DNA from: Lentisphaeria bacterium
Lineage (GTDB): Bacteria > Verrucomicrobiota > Lentisphaeria > Oligosphaerales > Oligosphaeraceae
NCBI GenBank assembly: GCA_016302725.1
Contig: JAEDNB010000130.1
Coordinates: 1-5,922, forward strand
Direction of reading: 5' to 3'
DNA length: 5,922 nucleotides
Part shown: positions 1-5,774 of the stretch, piece by piece
How the letters are laid out: every line of letters starts with the position of its first letter
Numbering within the stretch: the first letter of the stretch is position 1
Position numbers and translations under genes: made by a program
The notes under the pieces: generated by a model
What the model saw: only the letters and a program-made list of their open reading frames with translations
The model's database searches: none
What the model was told of the DNA's origin: nothing

Positions 1-492
1 GAAGAGGATGGGCTGGGCGTGCTGGAGATGGGTGAAGCCGGGCATGATGGCCTCCCGGTTTTGGCTGGCCAGGGTGTGGAGGGCCTTTTGGAATGCCCGC
101 AGCTCCTGGCGGAGCTGGTCCACCACATGGCGCAGGTAGAGGCGTTCGTCTGTGGCGATTTGGTCATTCCGGGAACGCCCCGTGTGGAGCCTGGCCCCGG
201 CTGGGCCCGCCAATTGGGTGAGGCGGCTCTCGATGTTCATGTGGATGTCCTCCAACTCCGTGTGGAAGACAAACTCCCCCTTGTCCAGTTCTTCCTGGAT
301 TTGCAGGAGCCCCTGCCGGATCTTCTCTCCGTCCTCCTGGGGGATGATGCCCTGCTTCACCAGCATCCGGGCATGGGCGAGGCTCCCCTGGATGTCGAAG
401 GGGTAGAGCCGCCGGTCATAGGTGATGGATTCGGAAAGGCGGAGGACCAGGGCGTCGGGGCCCTCCTGAAAGCGTCCGTCCCAGAGTGGCAT
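1..492 (-). CDS. argH: Argininosuccinate lyase, N-terminal part (runs off window edge)
   Basis: ArgH cleaves argininosuccinate to arginine and fumarate, the last step of arginine biosynthesis, as a cytoplasmic homotetramer of the fumarase/aspartase superfamily. The 164 visible residues start MPLWDGRF, which matches the family's usual M-x-LW-x-GRF opening and fixes the ATG at 492. Further on are the conserved ELEDIHMNIESRL segment (about residues 79-91), the HTGRSRNDQIATD substrate-binding loop (103-115) and MPGFTHLQHAQPI (150-162), whose His155 is the conserved family histidine. The family is usually about 460 residues, so roughly the last 300, including the catalytic serine loop, lie beyond the window. 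It is the last visible gene of the holA-GAF-argH cluster, 51 bp after the GAF gene. No Shine-Dalgarno sequence precedes the ATG; its leader is almost pure pyrimidine on the coding strand. The identification is secure. Confidence 0.97.
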   Translation of the reverse strand, partial: MPLWDGRFQEGPDALVLRLSESITYDRRLYPFDIQGSLAHARMLVKQGIIPQEDGEKIRQGLLQIQEELDKGEFVFHTELEDIHMNIESRLTQLAGPAGARLHTGRSRNDQIATDERLYLRHVVDQLRQELRAFQKALHTLASQNREAIMPGFTHLQHAQPILF

Positions 493-493
493 A

Positions 494-539
494 GTCGTGG
501 GGGAAGGGTAGGGGTTGGGGGAGGTCGTGGGGGAGGGGG
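494..539 (+). repeat. Short imperfect direct repeat in the GAF-argH gap
   Basis: The 51-bp gap between the GAF gene and argH contains GTCGTGGGGGAAGGG (494-508) and again GTCGTGGGGGAGGGG (524-538), with unit starts 30 bp apart and one mismatch in 15. It could be a small local duplication or simply low-complexity G-rich DNA that has recurred. No function can be assigned. Confidence 0.5.
499..521 (+). other. Predicted G-quadruplex motif on the template strand between GAF gene and argH
   Basis: The plus strand has runs of 5, 3, 4 and 5 G separated by the two-base loops AA, TA and TT. This fits the G3+N1-7 rule with unusually short loops. More G-runs follow at 529-533 and 535-539. The genes are on the minus strand, so the G-rich strand is the transcription template and the mRNA is C-rich here. 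A stable fold could pause polymerase or act during replication. The motif is seen directly; folding and any role are inferred. Confidence 0.5.
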
Positions 540-543
540 CAGG

Positions 544-1299
544 TCAGGGCGCCCCGTCTTCCGGGGGGTGGACGATGCATTCCAGCAATTGGCTGGCGGC
601 GATGGTGATATGGCCAGGGGTGAAGCCCGCCCGGTGGAGTTGCTTGTAGAAAGATTCCGCCAGGAGTCGGACCACCTTTCCGGGGTTGCGGACACTGGTG
701 ACCAGGAGTCTTTCGGCGGCCTTGGCGTTGTTGGCGTCCCCCTGCCTGGCGTTGTTGAGCACCTCGGGGTTGTTGAGGGTGAAGTGCTGTTCCAGCAATT
801 CGGAGGCCTTCGTGTTTTCCACGATGAGGGAGACGAAGGGGGCCAGGAGGGAGAAGAGTTTCCTCCGGAGGGGGTCCCGGGAGTGGGAGGGGTCGTTTGC
901 CCCGCCCGTGATGAGGTGTCCGATGCGGTTCCCCTTGAAATAGATGGGCATGGCGATGATGGGGAACTTCAGGCCGGGGATTCCCGAATTGATGTAGTTG
1001 ATCTGGTGGGTGCTTCTCAACTGGAAGAGGATGTTCTGCAGGCGTTCCGGCAGTGCCAGGGGCTCCCGGTCCTTCAGTGGGGTCCCCTCCAGGCCGATGG
1101 GGGCCCGCACGATGAAGAGTTCCTTCTCTTCGTCCAGCATGAGGAGGGCGGCCTGGGTCGTGTCCATCAGGCGGCAGGTGAGGTCCACGATTTTGTGGAG
1201 CCCCTCGTCCACGGTGCAGGTGTCCTTGATGGCCTCGTTGAGCAGCATGAGGATGTCGATGCTGCGTTCGATTTGGCTTTGCTCTTCCGATTCGCTCAT
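544..1299 (-). CDS. GAF-domain protein with uncharacterised C-terminal helical region
   Basis: This is a 251-residue soluble protein with no signal peptide or membrane segment. Residues about 12-165 look like a GAF sensory domain: an N-terminal helix (IDILMLLNEAIKDTCTVDEG), then HKIVDLTCRLMDTTQAALLML, a central sheet with IIAMPIYFKGNRIGHLITGG (113-132), and a closing helix LLAPFVSLIVENTKASELL. GAF domains bind small ligands or mediate dimer contacts. The region from about 170 to 245 is predicted helical and includes LNNPEVLNNA, KAAERLLVTSVRNPGKVVRLLAESFYKQL and a final ASQLLECIVHPP. I do not recognise this part, and no kinase, GGDEF, HD or DNA-binding output motif is visible. The ATG at 1299 overlaps the holA stop as ATGA, so translation is probably coupled to holA; no Shine-Dalgarno sequence is seen. 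The ligand and role are unknown. The gene itself is well supported by its length, coupling and domain pattern. Confidence 0.85.
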   Translation of the reverse strand: MSESEEQSQIERSIDILMLLNEAIKDTCTVDEGLHKIVDLTCRLMDTTQAALLMLDEEKELFIVRAPIGLEGTPLKDREPLALPERLQNILFQLRSTHQINYINSGIPGLKFPIIAMPIYFKGNRIGHLITGGANDPSHSRDPLRRKLFSLLAPFVSLIVENTKASELLEQHFTLNNPEVLNNARQGDANNAKAAERLLVTSVRNPGKVVRLLAESFYKQLHRAGFTPGHITIAASQLLECIVHPPEDGAP

Positions 1300-2372
1300 G
1301 GCCGCGCGTTGGTTTTGGGGAGGATTTTCAGCAGTGCGTTTTCCAACTCCACGGGGGCGGGCAGCCCGCCGGTATTGAGGGTGCGCAGGGTGTCGCAGAC
1401 GATGCCGATGGCCTGGATCAGCTCATGGGGGGTGTAGTTCAGGGCCTGGTCGGCGGCGAACTTGATTTTCCAGGGGTTTTCCGCCAGGATCCCGCCGGTT
1501 TCGGCGATGGCCTTCTTCTTCTCCTCGGGGGGGAGTTTCGCCAGATGGGCCTGGAGGGCGGAGCCCGAGGAAAAGCGGTGTTCCGCCATGTAGAGGCGGA
1601 GCACCATGGCGGTGCGGAACTGTCGCCCCAGACCATTGAGGAGGGTTCGGGCGACAGCCTCCGGCTTCTTGTCCTTCGCCAACAGGCGCTCCGCCAGGGA
1701 AAGGGCCTCGGCAAGGCGGCGGTTTCCCACGGGGTCCTGGAGGGCCCAGTTCTCCTGGCTGCCAAAGGGGGGGGAAAGTTCCTGGACCGCCTCGGCGGAA
1801 ATGGGGACCTCCGGGCCGCCCATGTAGCAAATCAGCTTCTCCAGTTCGGAGTCGATGAGGGAGGAGTCGCCCCCCAGGGCGTCGATGAGGGCCTCCTGGG
1901 CCTCCCGGGTGAGGGTGACCTTCTTCATGCTGGTGACCTGGGAGATGCTTGCCCGCATCTCCTCCCGCCACCCCTTCCGGCCCATCACCGTCCGGCGGCT
2001 CCAGTCGCAGCATCCCAGTTTCTTGCAGATGGTGGCCAGGGCCTGGCTTTCCCCGCAGCCCGGCCCCTCCAGGATGAGGACCGCGTCCTGGGGAACCCCG
2101 TATTTGGCGAGGAACTGGGCCAGCGCCCGTATCCCCATGGGGTCGGCGTCACTCTTGCCCCTGGGTTCCTGGGAAAATCCGCTGAATTGCTTCAGCCAGA
2201 CGGTCTTGATTCCCCCCATGAAGGGAGGCTGCCGCAGGGAGGACATGACCTGCTGGAGCAACTCCGGGCATGGTCCGCGGTCATCTTCGGCAATGATGTC
2301 CACGGCAAAGTCGTCCGGCGTCTCCCCCGCCCATTGCCGAAACATCGCCTCCGCCTTGGCATGAAGGCGCAC
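1296..2372 (-). CDS. holA: DNA polymerase III delta subunit (clamp-loader wrench), start uncertain
   Basis: Delta opens the beta sliding clamp as part of the DNA polymerase III clamp loader. The 358 residues from GTG 2372 show the delta pattern: LLQQVMSSLRQPPFMGGIKTVWL (38-60) for the 'F-x-x-x-x-x-V' part of the AAA+-like domain, AVLILEGPG (97-105), the lid-region signature LIDSELEKLICYMGG (172-186) followed by ISAEAVQEL, and a helical collar domain (about 215-350) with LLNGLGRQFRTAMVLRLY. No P-loop is seen, as expected for delta. The usual length is 330-380. The GTG start omits the first beta strand, because in-frame codons just upstream encode LYLFSGDDE, a typical delta N-terminus. That frame is open back to a TGA at 2535-2537 without any ATG, GTG or TTG, so the real 5' end is probably ATG 2424 with a one-base disruption in a C11 run. 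It overlaps the GAF gene start by four bases (ATGA). Confidence 0.9.
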   Translation of the reverse strand: MRLHAKAEAMFRQWAGETPDDFAVDIIAEDDRGPCPELLQQVMSSLRQPPFMGGIKTVWLKQFSGFSQEPRGKSDADPMGIRALAQFLAKYGVPQDAVLILEGPGCGESQALATICKKLGCCDWSRRTVMGRKGWREEMRASISQVTSMKKVTLTREAQEALIDALGGDSSLIDSELEKLICYMGGPEVPISAEAVQELSPPFGSQENWALQDPVGNRRLAEALSLAERLLAKDKKPEAVARTLLNGLGRQFRTAMVLRLYMAEHRFSSGSALQAHLAKLPPEEKKKAIAETGGILAENPWKIKFAADQALNYTPHELIQAIGIVCDTLRTLNTGGLPAPVELENALLKILPKTNARP

Positions 2373-2424
2373 TTCGTCGTCTCCGGAAAAAAGGTAGAGT
2401 CGCGTGGGGGGGGGGGAGGGCCAT
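2373..2424 (-). pseudogene. holA: Probable true 5' end of holA, out of frame by one base at a C11 run
   Basis: Read from ATG 2424 on the minus strand, the codons are M-A-L, then proline codons inside an 11-C homopolymer (plus-strand G run 2406-2416). As sequenced, this frame does not join holA. With 10 C instead of 11 it would read MALPPPTRLYLFSGDDE straight into the VRLHAKAEAMF of holA, giving a 375-residue protein with a complete delta N-terminus. A second ATG at 2436 is in the same frame and would add MVRP. The frame mismatch may be a sequencing or assembly error, a real mutation, or a slippage site. The observation is direct; the interpretation is inferred. Confidence 0.6.
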
Positions 2425-2454
2425 GGGGCGTACCATAATACACGGGCGGGTGTC

Positions 2455-2500
2455 CCGCTCCTTGACTCCTCCTGACTCTCTCTCCCCTCCCCTCCCGTAG
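2455..2500 (-). other. Purine-rich leader with tandem GAGTCA-GGAG repeat upstream of holA
   Basis: On the coding strand this stretch is a G/A tract (GGGAGGGGAGGGGAGAGAGAG) followed by two near-identical units, GAGTCAGGAG and GAGTCAAGGAG (about 2459-2478). Both carry Shine-Dalgarno-like GGAG, but AAGGAG (2458-2463) is 21 nt from ATG 2436 and 33 nt from ATG 2424, too far for ordinary use. It is 14 nt from a GTG at 2443 that lies in a third frame. No function can be assigned. Confidence 0.35.
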
Positions 2501-2509
2501 ACGGGGAAA

Positions 2510-2546
2510 CTCTAGGGATATGGATTTTGCTTTCTCAAGAACACAA
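2510..2546 (-). promoter_or_regulatory. Possible promoter region for the holA-GAF-argH cluster
   Basis: This is the only A+T-rich island in the 207 bp between the exoprotein gene and holA. The minus strand has TTGTGT (2541-2546) and TTGAGA (2533-2538) as candidate -35 elements. CATATC (2517-2522) lies 18 bp after the first, but it matches TATAAT poorly. The location between a candidate terminator hairpin and the gene cluster is right for a promoter. The element matches alone are weak. Confidence 0.25.
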
Positions 2547-2549
2547 TAG

Positions 2550-2589
2550 GCGGGGAGGGGGGGCTGCCGCATGCCCCGTCCCCCTCCGC
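2550..2589 (-). terminator. GC-rich hairpin, possible terminator of the large exoprotein gene
   Basis: GCGG (2550-2553) plus AGGGGG (2556-2561) can pair with CCCCCT (2580-2585) plus CCGC (2586-2589), leaving a GG bulge and a GC-rich loop. On the minus-strand transcript it lies 54 nt after the exoprotein stop and is followed by the moderately U-rich TATTGTGTTCTT rather than a clean U tract. A smaller hairpin (CCCCG 2604-2608 with CGGGG 2629-2633, inner CCG/CGG) lies nearer the stop. Termination here is plausible but not certain. Confidence 0.4.
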
Positions 2590-2643
2590 GGTTTCCGTGC
2601 TTTCCCCGGCGTCCGTGTGTGCGGCAGTCGGGGTTGAGGGTGG

Positions 2644-5600
2644 TCAGGGGAAGAGGAGGAGAGGGAAGAGGCTGGCGTCCTCTGAGCCGGCCAATCCTGG
2701 GGAGAGGGCCAGCCAGTAGGGGGGGTCTTGGTCGCCGGTTTTGTTTTGGTCGAAGATGACCAGGGACATATGCAGGGGGAGAGGGCCTTCTGGGGTGGTG
2801 CCGAGTTCTGTCCAGGGGATGGCCACTTCATAGTAGGTTTTTCCGTTCCGGCGAGAGGCGTGGGCGGCGAAGGGGAGGTTTCCCCGGGTGGGGGCGAGAT
2901 AGTCCACCACTTCCGTCCCCTGGCTGGTGAGGGCGACTCCGTAGTTTTTTTCGGGGGAGCGTGAGGGGAAGGCGGTCAGGGAGCGGGGGAGGAAGTCAGC
3001 GGGGGGGAGGGTTTGGGTGGAGAAGGCGAATTGGAGGGAATCCCCCCGCCAGAGTTGGGAGCCTGTGCCTTCCTGGACATGGGTCGGGTCGTCCACCTCG
3101 GCAGCTAAATAGAGGCATTGGGCGTCGTAGGCCAGGGTGCAGAGGGCGGAGATATTGTGCCCATCGGGATTGTAGTCGGTTTTGAAGTAGGCCCGTTCGG
3201 GCTGGAGAGCCTCTTTGGGGAAGATATCCTGGGGGTATTGGAGGAGGCGTGAGGGGAGTCCTTGACGCCATGTTCCGGTGCCGTCCAGGGTGGGGGGGGC
3301 GGGGAGTTTGGGGAGGAAGAGGGGGGCGGGGGCCTGGTCGCGGAGAGTCAGGGTCTGCTCCGAGGTGCGGAGGGTTCCTTCGGTGGCGTAGGGGAGGAGG
3401 AAGCGCTGGGGTTCGCCCGGGGGCAGGATGAGGTTCTTGGAGGGCTGTCCTGGGGTTTCCCAGGTCAGGTACTGCGGGGTTTGGGTAAACGTGGCCAGGA
3501 AGAGGGCCAGTTGATCTTGGGAGTGGCGCTGGATGGCGGCCCGGAGGGAGGGGATGTTTTGCTGGAAGGCCTCCCGGAGTGCCTCTTCCACCTTATGCGG
3601 AGGTTCCGAGGTGACAAGATAGAGGGGGGAAGGGGAGAGGGTGAGGGAGTCTCCCGGGACATAGGGGGCCTCCCTGCCCAGCATGGTGACCAGGCGCCCC
3701 GATTCCTGAAGAGCCGGTGCGAGGGTGGTCTCTCCTTGGAGGACCCATAGAGTGGCCACCGTGAAGCCATCCTGTCGTTGGAAGAGGTAGGCGCATTGGT
3801 TCCCGCAAAGGAGTTCCCCTGCGGGTTCCACGTAGGCAAGTTCCCGGGCAACCGTGGCATACATGGCCCCGCCTGGAAGGGGGATTCCCTCGGTCTGCTC
3901 TCCTTTCGGGCCGGCCTTCACGGGCTTCCATATGGTGGTCATGTAGCGATCCTGGGGGGCGGGTTCCTGTGCTTCCCAAATGAGTTCGATGGGCTTGAAG
4001 AGTTCGAAGGAGAGGACCCGGCAGAAGCGATTGAGAATGATGTTGCGGAGGGTCAGCTGGGCCTGGAGGAGTGCCCGGGGGCTGTCGAAGGCATCCCCGT
4101 AGGCGATGGCGTATCCCGTTTCGTTGTTCCGCACCACGGAGGGCTTGCCCAGTTTCCGGGCCATCTCCGAGGCCTGGGTGAGGAAAGATTTTACCTGCTC
4201 TTCGGGAAGCAGGACCTTGTCGGGCATCCGGAGATCCCAGTTGCCCGTGTATCCATCCAGGAGATACCCATCGAACTCTTCCCTCATATCCTCCAGGACC
4301 AGCCGCTCGTAGGGTTCCAGATTCTTCTGCACGTTGCATCCCCCTGTCCAGAAGGGGATGGCGGGATCCACGGCCCGGACGGCCCGTCGGACAATGCGGG
4401 AGAGAATCAAATGCTGGGCCATGGCCTCCACCCAGGTGCCGCAGTACTTGAATTTGATGGTGGCGGTGCTGGGAATCTCCTGCCCGGAACTCCAGGTGTG
4501 AATCCGTCCCTTGGTGGCCTGGGCCACCAGGGTGACGGTCTCCTTCAGCTTGTCCTGGAATTCATCGGTAACCACCGACTTGCCGTCTGCCAAGGCTTGG
4601 TCGTCATACCGCAGCTCCTTGCGGGGGGCGGTGTGGACATGGATGTCCATCTGGAACGCCCCGGAGTCCAGAAAGGGCTTGAGGACCTTGAGGTTATAGT
4701 CGGCCAATTGCTGGGGCGTGCGAATATGATATCCATCGGCGAAGAAGAATTTGTGGCTGATGGTGCCTACCCCTACCCGGCGAAAGCCTTCCAAAAATTG
4801 ACCATAGACGCCATATCCCAACTGATAGAAGGGGTCATTCTTTGGGGGCGGGACGTTGACGATGAAGGCGGTCTGGATGCGGTAGCATGGGGTGTCTTCT
4901 TTTTTCAGAGTTGCTTCTGCTATGTAGTATCCAGGCGGGTAGTCGTGGCCTAGCGAGAGAGTCTGTTGGAGGGGCAGGGGGAGGCCGGAGGCTTCCCGTG
5001 TGGTCACCGTGCGTCCCGTCTCGTCTCGGACCTCCACGGACAGGGAGACTGTTCCCTCCCCTTGGAGTCGCAGGAGAGGGGAGATTTCTTCCCCGGGGGT
5101 GTAGAGGCCCATGATGCCCCCTGGGAGAAAAAGAGCGTGGGTGACGCCTTCTCCCAGCGCCTCCCGGAAGGTGTGGTTTTGGGGAAGCGGGGGAAGGGGA
5201 TGGAGCGTCAGGGCATCGTACCAGACCCGTCCCTTTCCGTGGAGGGTGGGGAGGAGACGGATGGTGGTGGAATTCAGGGCCTGGGTGTCCAGGATGCCCT
5301 GGAAGGGGCGCCAGGGGAAGGTGCCGGTCTCGGGGCCTTCCGCGGAGGTGATGCGCTCCCATTTCTGGTTTCCCTCCAGGATGATTCTGGCCCCACGCCC
5401 TTCCTGCTCCTCAATCTCCTCTCCCCGGACATGGCCGGAGAGCAGATAGCGCCCGGGTGGCAGGGTCAGCGTCTGGGAGAGAGAAGCCCGCCCCTGGGAA
5501 TCCCCATTTTCCAGCCGCAAGGAGGCCACGCCTTCCCAGGCCTGGGGATCCGTGGCTACGTTTCCCTGGAGATCTCCCCAGGAGGTCAGCCCTTCCTCAA

Positions 5601-5679
5601 AGCCGGGATTGGACAGGAGGTTCTGGGCTTCCAGGGAGAGGAAGAGGGAAAGAAGAAGAACAGGGAGAAGGGCTTTCAT
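2644..5679 (-). CDS. Secreted multi-domain carbohydrate-active protein: CBM4/9-like, glycosidase-like barrel, CBM9-like
   Basis: This is a 1011-residue exported protein. Residues 1-18 form a signal peptide (one Lys, then a Leu-rich core, cleavage near EAQ), which supports ATG 5679. Residues 20-160 open NLLSNPGFEEGLTSW and end GRVWYDALTLHP, the hallmark of a CBM4/9-type jelly roll. Residues about 185-277 look like an Ig-like strand domain. From DPFYQLGYGVYG (282-293) to about 570 the pattern resembles a clan GH-A (beta/alpha)8 barrel. Candidate catalytic residues are Glu401 in WSSGQEIPS (strand-4 acid/base position) and Glu520 in SVVRNNETGY (strand-7 nucleophile position), with FDGYLLDGY (469-477) between them. 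Residues 600-780 look like a beta-sandwich (YATVARELAYVEPAGELLCG, FTVATLWVL). A Pro-rich linker (782-797) leads to a CBM9-like domain (798-1011) with LDGTGTWRQ, YDAQCLYLAAEVDDPTH, LWRGDSLQFAF and YEVAIPWTELG. It is probably a polysaccharide-degrading or binding enzyme; substrate and family are unassigned. No Shine-Dalgarno sequence precedes the ATG. Confidence 0.85.
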   Translation of the reverse strand: MKALLPVLLLSLFLSLEAQNLLSNPGFEEGLTSWGDLQGNVATDPQAWEGVASLRLENGDSQGRASLSQTLTLPPGRYLLSGHVRGEEIEEQEGRGARIILEGNQKWERITSAEGPETGTFPWRPFQGILDTQALNSTTIRLLPTLHGKGRVWYDALTLHPLPPLPQNHTFREALGEGVTHALFLPGGIMGLYTPGEEISPLLRLQGEGTVSLSVEVRDETGRTVTTREASGLPLPLQQTLSLGHDYPPGYYIAEATLKKEDTPCYRIQTAFIVNVPPPKNDPFYQLGYGVYGQFLEGFRRVGVGTISHKFFFADGYHIRTPQQLADYNLKVLKPFLDSGAFQMDIHVHTAPRKELRYDDQALADGKSVVTDEFQDKLKETVTLVAQATKGRIHTWSSGQEIPSTATIKFKYCGTWVEAMAQHLILSRIVRRAVRAVDPAIPFWTGGCNVQKNLEPYERLVLEDMREEFDGYLLDGYTGNWDLRMPDKVLLPEEQVKSFLTQASEMARKLGKPSVVRNNETGYAIAYGDAFDSPRALLQAQLTLRNIILNRFCRVLSFELFKPIELIWEAQEPAPQDRYMTTIWKPVKAGPKGEQTEGIPLPGGAMYATVARELAYVEPAGELLCGNQCAYLFQRQDGFTVATLWVLQGETTLAPALQESGRLVTMLGREAPYVPGDSLTLSPSPLYLVTSEPPHKVEEALREAFQQNIPSLRAAIQRHSQDQLALFLATFTQTPQYLTWETPGQPSKNLILPPGEPQRFLLPYATEGTLRTSEQTLTLRDQAPAPLFLPKLPAPPTLDGTGTWRQGLPSRLLQYPQDIFPKEALQPERAYFKTDYNPDGHNISALCTLAYDAQCLYLAAEVDDPTHVQEGTGSQLWRGDSLQFAFSTQTLPPADFLPRSLTAFPSRSPEKNYGVALTSQGTEVVDYLAPTRGNLPFAAHASRRNGKTYYEVAIPWTELGTTPEGPLPLHMSLVIFDQNKTGDQDPPYWLALSPGLAGSEDASLFPLLLFP
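3292..3332 (+). other. Predicted G-quadruplex motif opposite the Pro-rich linker
   Basis: The plus strand carries G-runs of 8, 4, 4, 6 and 5 separated by short loops, which satisfies the G3+N1-7 pattern. On the coding (minus) strand it encodes the proline-rich linker of the exoprotein (residues about 784-796, LFLPKLPAPP). Proline CCC codons explain it without any regulatory role. Confidence 0.35.
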
Positions 5680-5709
5680 GGCGAACAGGGAAGCAGGGGA
5701 AGGTGAGAC

Positions 5710-5745
5710 AAAAACCCCGGGCGCAGGGAGCGTTCCGGGGTTTTT
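5710..5745 (-). terminator. Strong intrinsic terminator after the pseudopilin-like gene
   Basis: AAAAACCCCGG (5710-5720) and CCGGGGTTTTT (5735-5745) are perfect 11-bp inverted repeats, with further CGC/GCG pairing inside (5722-5724 with 5730-5732) around an AGGGA loop. On the minus-strand transcript the GC stem is followed directly by five U. It lies 29 nt past the pseudopilin stop. The symmetric A and T tracts would let it work in both directions. Confidence 0.9.
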
Positions 5746-5774
5746 GAGGGGAGGGGACGCTTCGGGGGGAAAAA

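Noticed and set aside
19..1437. 472-residue plus-strand open frame
   Set aside because: It runs antisense to argH and the GAF gene, both supported by family motifs. Its translation is low-complexity and rich in Gly, Val, Glu and Asp, with no recognisable domain, as expected from the complement of GC-rich codons.
1425..2438. 337-residue plus-strand open frame
   Set aside because: It is the complement of holA. The minus-strand translation has clear delta-subunit signatures, and this one has none.
2192..2572. 126-residue minus-strand open frame starting upstream of holA
   Set aside because: It is a different frame across the holA 5' end, rich in Arg and Pro, and without family features. A one-base slip from this frame could also enter holA, but its starts are less convincing than ATG 2424.
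2437..2643. Possible small RNA, SRP RNA or tRNA in the holA upstream gap
   Set aside because: The hairpins present do not form a cloverleaf, and I did not see the conserved SRP loop. Terminator and leader explanations are sufficient.
2535..2831. 98-residue minus-strand frame over the end of the exoprotein gene
   Set aside because: It overlaps the CBM9-like coding region in another frame. Its Pro/Ser/Thr-rich translation has no recognisable motif.
3778..4953. 391-residue plus-strand open frame
   Set aside because: It is antisense to the barrel region of the secreted protein. Its composition is a shadow of the opposite strand, and no domain is seen.
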